Origin: an uncultured Prochlorococcus sp.
Lineage (GTDB): Bacteria > Cyanobacteriota > Cyanobacteriia > PCC-6307 > Cyanobiaceae
Length of the DNA stretch: 60,743 bases
Direction: 5' to 3'
Assembly: GCA_902612005.1 (NCBI GenBank)
Contig: CACMCA010000008.1
Span: 1 to 60,743 of the forward strand
The notes under the pieces are model-generated. The model saw only the letters and a program-made list of their open reading frames with translations, did not search any database and was not told the origin of the DNA. A program made the translations under genes and the position numbers. The first letter of the stretch is position 1. Each line of letters starts with the position of its first letter. Below, in pieces: positions 18,987 through 27,589 of the stretch.

Positions 18987-19991
18987 TTATTTACCTGTCA
19001 AGTGAAATATGGATATAGCGGCCGCAACAGAGGCATTTAAGCTTGAAGTCTTACCTTTGAGAGAAATACTTAATATAAAATCGCACTTTTTTTGAGTAAG
19101 CAAAGAAATACCTTTATCTTCAGAGCCAACTACAACTACTAAAGGTGCTTTTTCTTGAAAATTTGAAATAGATATTTGACCATCTCCTGATAAGCCAACA
19201 ATAAGAAAACCATTTTTCTTAAGTTCCTCAAGTGCTCTATTTAAGTTAACAACTCTACTTACATGAAGGTGTTCTAAGGCTCCTGCAGCTACCTTGGCGA
19301 CTGTTCCAGTCAATCCTGCAGACCTTCTCTGAGGTATTATTATACCCTTACAATCAAATGCTTCTGCTGATCTTATGATCGCACCAACATTATGAGGATC
19401 AGTAATACCGTCTAATGCGACTATTATAGGATTTGGACAATTGTGTTTAGAAAAATCGATTAATTGTTCTAGGGATATTGTTTTAGAACATGCTAACTGC
19501 AAAGCGACTCCTTGATGTGAAGCACCATATGTCAATTGCGAAAGCCTGTTCCAAGAAACTTCTTCAATAAGAACTCCTTTTGATTTAAGATCCTTAAGCA
19601 AAGTATAGAATTTATCTGAAGAAAAAATTTCCGAAGTACACCAAATCCTATTAATCGCTCTATCACTAATAAGAGCCTCATGAACCGAATGTTTACCCCA
19701 TATCCAATCATCAAAATTTCTCTTATTAGTAAACTCATTATGCATATCAGAATTTTTTTTAGGAAATTCTGTATTAGATTTAAATCTTGGATTTCTTCTT
19801 TTTAAGGAGGAAAAAGTATTTTTTTCATCATTTTTTTTTAAATTTTCAACTTTCTTATTTTTAGCGGAATTGTTCAAAAATCTATCATTTTTTTCTGAAC
19901 GATTTGTATTTTTTGAGTAATAACTAAAATCTGAATTTTTTTTATACTCTTTATTATTTTTTCCGCGAAATTTATTTGAGGAGTTTTTCAT
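18987..19991 (-). CDS. rlmB: TrmH/SpoU-family 23S rRNA 2'-O-methyltransferase (RlmB-like)
   Basis: The C-terminal about 245 residues form a SPOUT 2'-O-ribose methyltransferase of the RlmB type, with the substrate-binding domain (IWGKHSVHEALIS), ALDGITDPHNVGAIIRSAEAFDCKGI (motif 1), VVVGSEDKGIS (motif 2) and SLNASVAAAISIFHL (motif 3). RlmB methylates G2251 of 23S rRNA. The first about 90 residues are an extra low-complexity Lys/Asn/Ser/Arg tail, probably disordered and RNA-binding. It follows mrnC by four bases in the same direction, a pairing that fits rRNA maturation. Confidence 0.92.
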   Translation of the reverse strand: MKNSSNKFRGKNNKEYKKNSDFSYYSKNTNRSEKNDRFLNNSAKNKKVENLKKNDEKNTFSSLKRRNPRFKSNTEFPKKNSDMHNEFTNKRNFDDWIWGKHSVHEALISDRAINRIWCTSEIFSSDKFYTLLKDLKSKGVLIEEVSWNRLSQLTYGASHQGVALQLACSKTISLEQLIDFSKHNCPNPIIVALDGITDPHNVGAIIRSAEAFDCKGIIIPQRRSAGLTGTVAKVAAGALEHLHVSRVVNLNRALEELKKNGFLIVGLSGDGQISISNFQEKAPLVVVVGSEDKGISLLTQKKCDFILSISLKGKTSSLNASVAAAISIFHLTGK

Positions 19992-19995
19992 AGAT

Positions 19996-20394
19996 TTAAT
20001 TCATTTTTAATTCTAAATATTCAAAAAGTGTTGATAATCTTTGAGGATCTTTTAGAAATAGCCAGCCAATAAGAGTTTCAAAACCAGTTGCTCTAGAGTA
20101 TATGGTGGGGTCTGAAGATTTTGGATATCTCTTAGTTTTATTTCTAGCACGCCTAATTAGATCCATTTCATTTGAATTTAATAGATGTTCAATTTGACTT
20201 AATGATTTTGACTGAGATTTTGCTTTTACTTCGTTAACTACAGATAAATGGAGATCTTTGGATTTTAATGGGAAATGAACATGCCTTAGTCTTTGGTGGA
20301 GCTCCCATACCGAATCTCCAAGCCAAGCAAGTTGAATTACACCTATATCCTCGGGGGATCCATATGGAACCAAGTTTTGAATCCAATAATTCAA
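19996..20394 (-). CDS. mrnC: Mini-ribonuclease III
   Basis: Mini-III is a dimeric RNase III catalytic domain without a dsRNA-binding domain; it trims 23S rRNA precursor ends in bacteria and plastids. The 132-aa product begins with PYGSPEDIGVIQLAWLGDSVWELHQRLRHV, the Mini-III version of the RNase III signature with the metal-binding Asp, and continues with RARNKTKRYPKSSDPTIYSRATGFETLIGWLFL, the second acidic motif. It overlaps the upstream STAS gene by four bases and precedes rlmB by four, so the three are almost certainly one transcript. Confidence 0.93.
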   Translation of the reverse strand: MNYWIQNLVPYGSPEDIGVIQLAWLGDSVWELHQRLRHVHFPLKSKDLHLSVVNEVKAKSQSKSLSQIEHLLNSNEMDLIRRARNKTKRYPKSSDPTIYSRATGFETLIGWLFLKDPQRLSTLFEYLELKMN

Positions 20395-20723
20395 TTCCTT
20401 AAATAATTCAATGAATCTTCAAGGCTTGACTTCAAGTTAAGAAAATCCCCTAAACGAACAAGTTTAATTGTTTGGGCCACCCTCGAATTGCCAACAACAG
20501 AGAACCCAAGTTTCGACTTTTTGCATTCTTTTGCAGTTTGAACAAGTGCTCCAAGACCCGAGGAATCTAAAAAATCTATTTTTGTAAGATCAATAACGAA
20601 TGGATGGTCATTTTTTAAGTTATTGATAACAAATGTCTTAAATTGTTTTTCTGAGAAAGCATCAAGTTGGCCTTTAAAAGTAAAAACCATAATGTTTGTT
20701 TTAACCTCAAGGTTTCCTCTCAA
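20391..20723 (-). CDS. STAS-domain protein (anti-sigma-factor antagonist type)
   Basis: The 110-residue product is a single STAS domain: MVFTFKGQLDAFSEKQFKTFV, then HPFVIDLTKIDFLDSSGLGALVQTAKECKK with the DSSG loop whose Ser is the usual phosphorylation site, and a C-terminal helix. Such proteins bind and sequester anti-sigma kinases, or act in other partner switches. No RsbW-like kinase or sigma factor is nearby. Translation as listed begins at a TTG; the frame continues upstream with sensible coding sequence (LTVS), so the true start may be a rarer codon a few residues earlier, or the ATG at 20688-20690. Confidence 0.88.
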   Translation of the reverse strand: MRGNLEVKTNIMVFTFKGQLDAFSEKQFKTFVINNLKNDHPFVIDLTKIDFLDSSGLGALVQTAKECKKSKLGFSVVGNSRVAQTIKLVRLGDFLNLKSSLEDSLNYLRN

Positions 20724-20816
20724 AGAAACGGTTAACTTTTGGAAATCTTCTATGATTTATACCTCCAAAAAATTAATATATCAAATGTAATTATCAAATC
20801 AAAAGAAAACAATATG

Positions 20817-21956
20817 TCAACATCTTTCTAACATTAGAGAAACAAATTTTTTAAATAAATAATCTGAATCATGTGGACCTGGTCCTGCTTCTGGATGATA
20901 TTGCACACTAAATATAGGCTTATTACAAACCTCTAAACCAGCTACAGTATTATCATTAAGGTTATAGTGGGTAATTCTAACTATGTCCTTTGAGAGAGAA
21001 TTGGGATCAATAACAAAACCATGATTCTGACTAGTTATCTCAATTTTGTTATTTTCACCACAAGGATGATTTAAACCACGATGTCCAAAAGGTAATTTAT
21101 AAGTTGAACCTCCTAATGCTAATCCAAATATTTGGTGGCCAAGGCAAATACCAAACATAGGTATTTCACCATATTCAATGAGTGATTTTGCTAAGTCTAT
21201 ACCTTCAGAAACAGAAGAAGGATCGCCCGGCCCATTTGAAAAAAATATACCATCCGGCTTGTTAGACAAAACATCATTTAGAGATGATCGAGAAGGTAAA
21301 ACCAAAACTTCACAACCATGTGATACAAGTCTATTTAGAATTGAATTTTTAATTCCAAAATCAATTGCTACTATTTTTAACATTTTAGAAGACTCATCAT
21401 ATCTTTTTCTTAAATCAAAATTTGTTTGCGTATGACTTTTCCATAAATATTGTTGCTTTGTTGAAACAACTTTTGATAAATTTAATCCCTCCATCTTTGG
21501 CGTATCACAAATCATCTTTAAACAACTTTCATCAGTTTTATCTAAAGAGGTAATAACTCCATTCATAGAACCACTAGATCTTAAAATTTTAACAAGAGCC
21601 CTTGTATCAATTCCATATAGACCTATGATGTTTTTTTCAACTAACCATTGATTAAAATTCTTTTTAGATCTCCAATTGCTGCTATTAGATGAAAAATTTC
21701 TAACAACTAAACCTTTAACATTAATATTAGATTCTGAATCTTCAAAATTAATACCTGTATTTCCAATCTCTGGATAAGTGAATGTTAATATTTGTCCATA
21801 ATAACTTGGATCAGTAATAACTTCCTGATATCCGGTCATTCCCGTATTAAAAACTATTTCACCAATGGCTGTACCAGAAGCACCAAAAAAGAATCCTGGG
21901 AATACAATTCCATTACTTAAAACCAATTTCGCGTTTTTTTTATATGGATTAATCAT
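20817..21956 (-). CDS. carA: Carbamoyl-phosphate synthase small (glutaminase) subunit
   Basis: CarA hydrolyses glutamine and passes ammonia to CarB to make carbamoyl phosphate for arginine and pyrimidines. From the ATG at 21954-21956 the protein is 379 residues. It has LVLSNGIVFPGFFFGA and MTGYQEVITDPSYYGQILTFTYPEIGNTG in the N-terminal domain. The class I glutaminase domain carries GICLGHQIFGLALGG (catalytic Cys) and VQYHPEAGPGPHDS (His-Glu). An in-frame start 20 codons upstream would overlap trpD and adds a non-homologous hydrophobic leader, so I rejected it. It begins 14 bases after trpD. Confidence 0.96.
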   Translation of the reverse strand: MINPYKKNAKLVLSNGIVFPGFFFGASGTAIGEIVFNTGMTGYQEVITDPSYYGQILTFTYPEIGNTGINFEDSESNINVKGLVVRNFSSNSSNWRSKKNFNQWLVEKNIIGLYGIDTRALVKILRSSGSMNGVITSLDKTDESCLKMICDTPKMEGLNLSKVVSTKQQYLWKSHTQTNFDLRKRYDESSKMLKIVAIDFGIKNSILNRLVSHGCEVLVLPSRSSLNDVLSNKPDGIFFSNGPGDPSSVSEGIDLAKSLIEYGEIPMFGICLGHQIFGLALGGSTYKLPFGHRGLNHPCGENNKIEITSQNHGFVIDPNSLSKDIVRITHYNLNDNTVAGLEVCNKPIFSVQYHPEAGPGPHDSDYLFKKFVSLMLERC

Positions 21957-21970
21957 CAATTTGAAATTAA

Positions 21971-23005
21971 TTAATTTGTATGTAAATGATTTTTTAAAAG
22001 TAAAAATTTTTTCCAAGGGTTACCTTGATTTATCGAAAATAAAGCTTTATTAAATCCTTCATTTAAATCATCCTCAATACCTGCGGCCCAAAGCACTAAA
22101 GCAGAGTTCAAGGCAACCACATCAATATGAGGTTTTTGTCCAGAACCATTTAAGACAGACTTTAATATTTCCTCGTTAGACTCAGTATCAGAAACCACAA
22201 GCTTTTCGTTAGATATATTTTCATGGTTAAAATCTGAAATATTTATTTCTGAAAACCTTAATTCACCATTATCAATAAATACTAATTTATTTTCTCCTTG
22301 AAGAGAAGCTTCATCAAGGCCACCAGAACCATGAACGACTATTGCTCTATTCATACCCATTTTTAAAAGCGCGCTTCCCATAGGTTTTAAAAGATCCTCA
22401 GAAGCAACACCCAAAACTTGTGCATTGGGTCTTAAAGGATTTACCAATGGTCCTAGTTGATTAAATACAGTCCTGATTCCAAGGGTCTTTCTTAATGGAG
22501 CAAGTTTTATTAAAGACTTATGCCAAACAGGTGCGAACAAAAAAGTTATTCCAATTTCACTTACAGCTTTGATTACTTTTTCTAATGAACAATTTAAATT
22601 CAAACCAAGATTTAACAAAACATCAGCAGAGCCAACTTTTCCACTAGCACTTTTATTTCCGTGTTTTGCAATTTTTACCCCACAAGATGCAGCTACAAAT
22701 GCAACTGCAGTTGAAATATTGAATGTATTAGCTCCATCCCCCCCTGTTCCGCAAGTATCTACTAAATACAAATTTGGTCTTGCAACTGGCAATTTACAAA
22801 CATTTAGGAGTTCCTCAGCCATAGAACTTAGTTCGATACCTGTAGAACTTTTTGCTCTCAAAGCACTCAAAAAAGCTCCTGTTTCAACATCTGAAATTTC
22901 ATCATTAAGCCATCTTTGCATTAAAGATCTAGAAGTTAATTCATCAAGGTCCCTACCCTCCAACAAATTATTTAGGATTTCAGCGTTTGATAGATTAAAA
23001 GTCAT
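21971..23005 (-). CDS. trpD: Anthranilate phosphoribosyltransferase
   Basis: TrpD transfers phosphoribose from PRPP to anthranilate in tryptophan synthesis. The 344-residue product has the PRPP-binding [26 protein letters not shown] (about 80-105), [21 protein letters not shown], and [21 protein letters not shown]. The rest of the trp pathway is not nearby. It is followed 14 bases later by carA; the shared feature is use of PRPP/glutamine chemistry, but co-occurrence is probably just operon packing. A long antisense frame over the same DNA is a shadow. Confidence 0.96.
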   Translation of the reverse strand: MTFNLSNAEILNNLLEGRDLDELTSRSLMQRWLNDEISDVETGAFLSALRAKSSTGIELSSMAEELLNVCKLPVARPNLYLVDTCGTGGDGANTFNISTAVAFVAASCGVKIAKHGNKSASGKVGSADVLLNLGLNLNCSLEKVIKAVSEIGITFLFAPVWHKSLIKLAPLRKTLGIRTVFNQLGPLVNPLRPNAQVLGVASEDLLKPMGSALLKMGMNRAIVVHGSGGLDEASLQGENKLVFIDNGELRFSEINISDFNHENISNEKLVVSDTESNEEILKSVLNGSGQKPHIDVVALNSALVLWAAGIEDDLNEGFNKALFSINQGNPWKKFLLLKNHLHTN

Positions 23006-23038
23006 TTATTTATGGAAAAAAAATTATGCAGATAAAAT

Positions 23039-23335
23039 TCAATTTGAGGTATCAAAACCTGAGCCAACTAAATCATCTTTTGTATTAGAAGGCCTGAAGC
23101 TTTTTGACCAAATATTTTTTGTTTTTGAAAAAAGTTCATTTTTTGTGATCTTCCAAAAATTTAAAGTTTTTTCAATATCGTTTTTAATTTCAATTTCGCC
23201 CGGGAAATTGTTATAACGATTTATTAATCTAGCTAAATTTATATAGTCAAGATCTTCTGGTATTTTTTTAGTGATAAGGGAATCTATAATGTTTTTGTCT
23301 GTTTCATGTAATGGATGAGTTTGCTCGTTACCCAT
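23039..23335 (-). CDS. DUF3288 small protein
   Basis: From the ATG at 23333-23335 the product is 98 residues: MGNEQTHPLHETDKNIIDSL, then YINLARLINRYNNFPGEIEIKNDIEKTLNFWKITKNELFSKTKNIW. This matches the cyanobacterial DUF3288 pattern of a leading HP-x-x-x-TD motif, an ARL-x-x-RY-x-x-FPG core and a W-x-x-x-x-x-E-L-F helix. Function is unknown. An upstream in-frame start six codons earlier adds MIQYLF, which seems less likely. It is 33 bases upstream of trpD on the same strand. Confidence 0.8.
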   Translation of the reverse strand: MGNEQTHPLHETDKNIIDSLITKKIPEDLDYINLARLINRYNNFPGEIEIKNDIEKTLNFWKITKNELFSKTKNIWSKSFRPSNTKDDLVGSGFDTSN

Positions 23336-23415
23336 AAATAAATACTGAATCATTTATAAAATTAGCTCACATATTCAAAAATGAAACATTATCTTAATCA
23401 TATCGGTAAAATAAA

Positions 23416-25161
23416 ATGAAAAATTTAAAGATTAAAGTTATTTATAAATACATAAGACCTTACAAAAAAGAATTCTTATATGGGGCATTAGCTCTCTTAT
23501 TAGTAAATATACTAAGTGTTGTAATACCCTTAGAGGTAAAAAATATAATTGACCAATTACAAAATGGGTTTTCTTCCGATTTTGTTATTTCTAAATCTTT
23601 ATGGTTAATATTTTTAGCAACTTGTATGGGTTTAATAAGGTTATTTTCAAGACAGATTGTCTTCGGCATAGGTAGAAAAGTTGAAGTAAATCTCCGTCAA
23701 AAACTTTTTGACCATTTACTTATTCAAGATCCAGAATGGATTCAAAAAAAAGGTAGTGGAGACATTATTAGTAGAGCTACAAGCGATGTTGAAAACATAA
23801 GAAGACTTCTTGGTTTTACAGTTTTAAGCTTGTGCAACATTGTCTTAGCTTATTCATTCACTATTCCGTCAATGTTTTTGATTAATAAAACATTAACAAT
23901 ATCAGCTTTAATGATATTTCCATTAATCCTTGGAATTGTAAGTCTATTTGGCGGCAGAATGGTTAAACAAAGAAAAGCTCAACAAGAATCATTATCAAAA
24001 CTTAGTGATCTAATACAAGAAGATCTATCTGGTATAAGCGCCATTAAAATTTATGCCCAAGAGAATGCTGAGAAAAAAGAATTTAACATATACAATAATG
24101 ACTATCGCAATTCAGCGATAAAACTTGCAAGAACAGCGAGTACTCTATTCCCTTTGTTACAAGGGATTTCTTCAATCTCATTATTGATCTTATTATCATT
24201 AGGAACTTTTCAATTAGAAAGTGGATTTATTTCGATAGGTGGTTTAGTAGCTTTAATTCTTTACGTAGAAAGACTTGTCTTCCCAACAGCTCTATTAGGT
24301 TTTACCTTAAATACTTTTCAACTTGGTCAAGTAAGTTTAGATCGTGTAGAAGAAATCTTTCAGAACAACCCAAATATTGTTGATAAAGCAGAAACTAAAT
24401 TTTTAAAAAGAAAGATTAAAGGATTCTTAGAGGCAAAAAATTTAACAATAAAGTATCAAGGATCAAAATTTAATTCATTAAATAGTCTTAATTTTAAAAT
24501 TTATCCTGGAGAACTTATTGCAATAGTTGGCCCAGTAGGTTGTGGCAAGACAACATTAGCAAAGTCTCTAGGAAGGACTATTGAAATTCCAGACAATCAA
24601 TTATTTTTAGATGAAATTGATGTAAAAACTTTAAAATTAAGCGATCTTAGAAAAAATATTTCTATCGTTCCTCAAGAAGCATTCTTATTTACTTCTACAA
24701 TCTCAGAAAACCTAAGTTTTGGAGAACCCAAAGCCTCTAAATATTTAGTTAAAGAAAGCGCTACAAAAGCCGGACTAATTGATGATATCAATAGTTTTCC
24801 ACAAAGGTTCAAAACTATTGTTGGCGAAAGAGGTATTACATTAAGTGGTGGACAAAGGCAAAGAACTGCACTAGGAAGAGCATTACTTGTTAATTCTCCT
24901 ATTGTTGTTCTTGATGATGCTTTAGCAAGCGTAGATAATAAAACAGCTGCAAGAATAATAGATGAAATGAGTAATAGAAGTAATAAAACAATTATAATGA
25001 TTAGTCACCAACTTTCTGTCGCAGCTACCTGTGATAGGGTTTTAGTAATGGATAAAGGAGAAATAGTACAAGAAGGGTCTCATAATGATTTAGTAAAAGT
25101 GAATGGGCTATATAAACAACTTTGGGAAAGAGAACTAGCTACCAAAATAGTTAAGAGCTAA
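23416..25161 (+). CDS. ABC exporter half-transporter (MdlA/MsbA-like)
   Basis: The 581-residue protein fuses a six-helix membrane domain (about 1-310) to an ATPase domain. Walker A is GPVGCGKTTL near 372, the Q loop SIVPQEAFLFTSTI, the signature LSGGQRQRTALGRALL near 475 and Walker B IVVLDDALASVD near 500. The residue after the Walker B Asp is Asp where the catalytic Glu normally lies. LDDALxxVD is typical of MdlA-type subunits, which work as heterodimers with a second half-transporter; none is adjacent here. Substrate (lipid, peptide or drug-like) is unknown. It is followed by msrA after 38 bases. Confidence 0.92.
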   Translation: MKNLKIKVIYKYIRPYKKEFLYGALALLLVNILSVVIPLEVKNIIDQLQNGFSSDFVISKSLWLIFLATCMGLIRLFSRQIVFGIGRKVEVNLRQKLFDHLLIQDPEWIQKKGSGDIISRATSDVENIRRLLGFTVLSLCNIVLAYSFTIPSMFLINKTLTISALMIFPLILGIVSLFGGRMVKQRKAQQESLSKLSDLIQEDLSGISAIKIYAQENAEKKEFNIYNNDYRNSAIKLARTASTLFPLLQGISSISLLILLSLGTFQLESGFISIGGLVALILYVERLVFPTALLGFTLNTFQLGQVSLDRVEEIFQNNPNIVDKAETKFLKRKIKGFLEAKNLTIKYQGSKFNSLNSLNFKIYPGELIAIVGPVGCGKTTLAKSLGRTIEIPDNQLFLDEIDVKTLKLSDLRKNISIVPQEAFLFTSTISENLSFGEPKASKYLVKESATKAGLIDDINSFPQRFKTIVGERGITLSGGQRQRTALGRALLVNSPIVVLDDALASVDNKTAARIIDEMSNRSNKTIIMISHQLSVAATCDRVLVMDKGEIVQEGSHNDLVKVNGLYKQLWERELATKIVKS

Positions 25162-25199
25162 AAGTAATTTTTGTTACTTATAATAAAAAGATTTAAATT

Positions 25200-25928
25200 A
25201 TGTTTAAATTTCTTAAAAACATTATGAATAATGAGAAGCTAAATCTAAATAATGATGCTTATTTATTACATAGAATATTAAAAACAGATATCAAAAAAGA
25301 TCCTATTGAAGAGGAAGATGAAATAATTTTTGGATGTGGTTGTTTCTGGGGAGCTGAAAAATGTTTTTGGAAACTTCCCGGAGTTGTCACAACTTCTGTA
25401 GGTTATGCTGGAGGCGAAAAAAACAATCCAACTTATTATGAAGTATGTTCAGGATTGACTGGTCATTCAGAAGTTGTAAGAGTCATATGGGATAAAAGGA
25501 AAATAGATGTAAGTGATTTATTAAAAATGTTTTGGGAATGTCATGACCCTACTCAAAAAAACAGGCAAGGTAATGATATGGGAACACAATACAGATCAGC
25601 AATATATTACAAAAATGAAAATAATATTAAAACCATATTAGCCAGTAAGGAACAATATCAATCTGAGCTAAACAAAAAAAATCTTGGTTTAATTGAAACG
25701 GAAATAAAAATGATTGATTCATATTTTTACGCGGAACAATACCATCAACAATATCTTGCATCACCTGGTAGCAGGCAGTATTGTTCCGCTTCACCTACAA
25801 AAGTCAAGTTAGGAGCTTTTACTCGAAGCAACTATAAATTAGAAGATTACATATGGGAAAACTTTAATTGGGAAGTTGATAAGTGTGTATTGAGATCTGA
25901 TAACAATCCTATAAAGAATAACATTTAA
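25200..25928 (+). CDS. msrA: Peptide-methionine (S)-S-oxide reductase MsrA
   Basis: MsrA repairs methionine-S-sulfoxide in oxidised proteins. The 242-residue product has the catalytic Cys in IIFGCGCFWGAEKCFWKLPGV, followed by SVGYAGGEKNNPTYYEVCSGLTGHSEVV and the middle motif CHDPTQKNRQGNDMGTQYRSAIYY. The C-terminus has YYAEQYHQQY-like sequence (FYAEQYHQQYLAS) and a further Cys (RQYCSAS) that may act as resolving residue. The extra N-terminal 35 residues (FKFLKNIMNNEK) are common in cyanobacterial versions. An oxidative-stress repair role suits a photosynthetic cell. Confidence 0.95.
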   Translation: MFKFLKNIMNNEKLNLNNDAYLLHRILKTDIKKDPIEEEDEIIFGCGCFWGAEKCFWKLPGVVTTSVGYAGGEKNNPTYYEVCSGLTGHSEVVRVIWDKRKIDVSDLLKMFWECHDPTQKNRQGNDMGTQYRSAIYYKNENNIKTILASKEQYQSELNKKNLGLIETEIKMIDSYFYAEQYHQQYLASPGSRQYCSASPTKVKLGAFTRSNYKLEDYIWENFNWEVDKCVLRSDNNPIKNNI

Positions 25929-25955
25929 ATCAATCTAATCTCTATAGTAAATATA

Positions 25956-26029
25956 CGGGGCGTAGCGCAGTTTGGTAGCGCACCACTTTGGGGTAGTGGG
26001 GGTCGTGGGTTCAAATCCCGCCGTTCCGA
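25956..26029 (+). tRNA. tRNA-Pro (anticodon GGG)
   Basis: A complete cloverleaf can be drawn. The acceptor stem CGGGGCG pairs with CGTTCCG (two G-U pairs); the D arm has GCGC/GCGC around AGTTTGGTA. The anticodon stem CCACT/AGTGG encloses the loop TTGGGGT, which places GGG at positions 34-36. The T arm GTGGG/CCCGC carries loop TTCAAAT. CCA is not encoded. GGG reads CCC and CCU codons; the wobble-free reading of CCA/CCG would need another tRNA elsewhere. Confidence 0.93.
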
Positions 26030-26182
26030 TTACTTATCGTCTTCATTTATAAGCGATTTGTATAGTTTATATGAACTTATGCCTACTGCTATGAATGTAA
26101 AAGAAGAAAAAAAAGCTAAAACCAATATAGTAAGATTTGAAACTTCCACTTCACCTAGTTGGAAAGATATAAAAATGTTCAT
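26030..26182 (-). CDS. Small single-span membrane protein (50 aa), unknown
   Basis: A 50-codon frame with ATG at 26180-26182 encodes MNIFISFQLGEVEVSNLT, then a hydrophobic helix of about 22 residues, and a charged cytoplasmic-type end (YKLYKSLINEDDK). Its stop codon begins at the base directly after the 3' end of the opposite-strand tRNA-Pro. I do not recognise the family. The clean helix, charged C-terminus and fit to the gap favour a real gene. Possible thylakoid or plasma-membrane subunit, by size only. Confidence 0.6.
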   Translation of the reverse strand: MNIFISFQLGEVEVSNLTILVLAFFSSFTFIAVGISSYKLYKSLINEDDK

Positions 26183-26241
26183 TAGAAAGAATTTTTTTTA
26201 AAACCTTAACACAATTGCAAAAAATTTTATTTCACATCTAA

Positions 26242-27042
26242 TTATAAATTCAAAAGAATTACAACACCAAAAATAACTCGATAGATAATAAATATTTTCA
26301 ACCCATTGGAGGAATAATAATTTAATAAGAAATCTATAGCTAATAAAGATGACAAAAATGTCGTAACGAGACCAACAAAAAGAGGGAGAAAACCCAATGA
26401 AAAGAAATCATTAAATGAAGAAATAAACTCAACAATCGCAGCAAGAGAAATAGCTGGTATCCCTAAAAGAAAAGAAAATTTTGCAGCTTCGGCTCTTTCC
26501 CATCCTGATATTAAAGCGCTAGAAATAGTAATCCCCGATCTTGAAACACCCGGGAAAATGGAAAATGCCTGAAAGAAACCTATCAAAAAACTATCTGAAT
26601 AATTATGGTTTTTAATATTAATAGAACCTTTTTTAAAACTATCTGCCAAGTACATAAAAAAAGCCATTAGAAATGAAAGCAATGCTATTGATAAATTTGA
26701 ACGAAGAATGTTTTCAAAAAAATAAGGGGCAAATAATTTTATACTGCCGCCAAGTAAAACAATTGGGATAGTACCAATCAAAATAGACCTTAATAATCTT
26801 TTATGTAAGAGATAGTCAAGAAATTTTTTTGAAGATTGACTTCTAAAATTAAAAATATCACTCCTAAAATACCAAGCTATAGCTAAAACACTTCCAAGTT
26901 GAAGGGTGGCTGACAAAGAGGTGCCGGGATCATCAATGCCTAAAAAAATAGATATAACTTTTAAATGAGCTGTACTACTTACAGGAATAAATTCTGTCAA
27001 CCCTTGAATTAAGCCATATAAAATAAATTTTAAATATTCCAA
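26242..27042 (-). CDS. uppP: Undecaprenyl-diphosphatase (UppP/BacA)
   Basis: UppP dephosphorylates undecaprenyl pyrophosphate to recycle the lipid carrier for peptidoglycan and other cell-wall polymers. The 266-aa integral membrane protein has LIQGLTEFIPVSSTAHLKVI (about 13-32, with catalytic Glu and the SS motif), and FSIFPGVSRSGITISSALISGW (about 158-178, the second active-site motif PGxSRSG). Length is typical of BacA family. It is on the opposite strand to msrA and the following exported protein gene. Confidence 0.96.
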   Translation of the reverse strand: MEYLKFILYGLIQGLTEFIPVSSTAHLKVISIFLGIDDPGTSLSATLQLGSVLAIAWYFRSDIFNFRSQSSKKFLDYLLHKRLLRSILIGTIPIVLLGGSIKLFAPYFFENILRSNLSIALLSFLMAFFMYLADSFKKGSINIKNHNYSDSFLIGFFQAFSIFPGVSRSGITISSALISGWERAEAAKFSFLLGIPAISLAAIVEFISSFNDFFSLGFLPLFVGLVTTFLSSLLAIDFLLNYYSSNGLKIFIIYRVIFGVVILLNL

Positions 27043-27110
27043 AAATTTATCAAATTACCTAATTAATTAATAGCAATCCACATTTAAGAATTAAAAGCTA
27101 ATATAGAAAA

Positions 27111-27383
27111 ATGAAAAAAAAATCCATTTTAATATTATTTTTTCTTTTTTCCTTAATCTTTTCTGGTTCTGCAAAAGCTAATTATTGGTTAGTAATTGGA
27201 ACTTATAGACAAGGGCCCGGTAGAAGGCCTGAGGTTAGTGGAATAACAAGTCCTTCAATACATTCTATTCCCATGAAAGATTTAAATACATGTAAAAAGG
27301 CAGGCGAAAAAATTACAAATGAAATATATAAACCTGTTAGGCAATTTGATAGTAGATGGACATGTGTATTTAGAGGTGATTAA
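27111..27383 (+). CDS. Exported small protein, unknown
   Basis: The 90-residue product has a strong signal peptide (KKKSILILFFLFSLIFSGSAKA, likely cut before NYW). The mature part of about 67 residues begins NYWLVIGTYRQGPGRRPEVSG and has two Cys (in NTCKKAG and WTCVFRG) that could form a disulfide. The mature start recalls SPOR-like 'W-V-I-G-x-Y' strands, but the domain is too short to assign. It is divergent from uppP, with start sites 69 bases apart. Confidence 0.68.
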   Translation: MKKKSILILFFLFSLIFSGSAKANYWLVIGTYRQGPGRRPEVSGITSPSIHSIPMKDLNTCKKAGEKITNEIYKPVRQFDSRWTCVFRGD

Positions 27384-27391
27384 GAATTAAG

Positions 27392-27526
27392 TTACCTTTT
27401 AACATCGTGAGCACATCCATCTCCTTTATAGTTTTCACTCTCGTAAAAATCATTTTTTGTTCCAAAATAAACTGTTAATAAAACAAACGGTAAGCTTAAT
27501 ATAAATAATGTAGTTGTTAAATCCAT
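27392..27526 (-). CDS. Small membrane protein (44 aa), unknown
   Basis: An ATG at 27524-27526 opens a 44-codon frame: an N-terminal hydrophobic helix (residues 3-22), then a polar tail FGTKNDFYESENYKGDGCAHDVKR. The single helix and acidic tail suit a small thylakoid protein, but I match it to no named photosystem, cytochrome or NDH subunit. It lies 63 bases downstream of another tiny membrane frame on the same strand, and its 3' end faces the exported protein gene. Confidence 0.6.
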   Translation of the reverse strand: MDLTTTLFILSLPFVLLTVYFGTKNDFYESENYKGDGCAHDVKR

Positions 27527-27589
27527 AGTGTTAACTTAGTTGGTAAGGTTATGAAAATTAAAAAAACCAAATGTTCATGAAACTTAGGT

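Noticed and set aside
21957..22016. Upstream in-frame extension of carA by 20 codons
   Set aside because: It would overlap trpD and adds a Lys/Phe-rich leader absent from the carbamoyl-phosphate synthase family; the ATG at 21956 fits the normal N-terminus.
22569..23216. 215-codon rightward frame across trpD
   Set aside because: It lies antisense to trpD and the DUF3288 gene, both of which have clear family motifs; its protein shows no recognisable domain.
25956..26029. tRNA-Pro as an island attachment site
   Set aside because: No integrase, no repeated tRNA 3' end and no phage genes lie on either side; flanking msrA and uppP are ordinary chromosomal genes.
25956..26029. Reading the tRNA anticodon as TGG
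   Set aside because: The five-base stem CCACT/AGTGG fixes a seven-base loop TTGGGGT with U33 before GGG; the TGG reading would break stem pairing.
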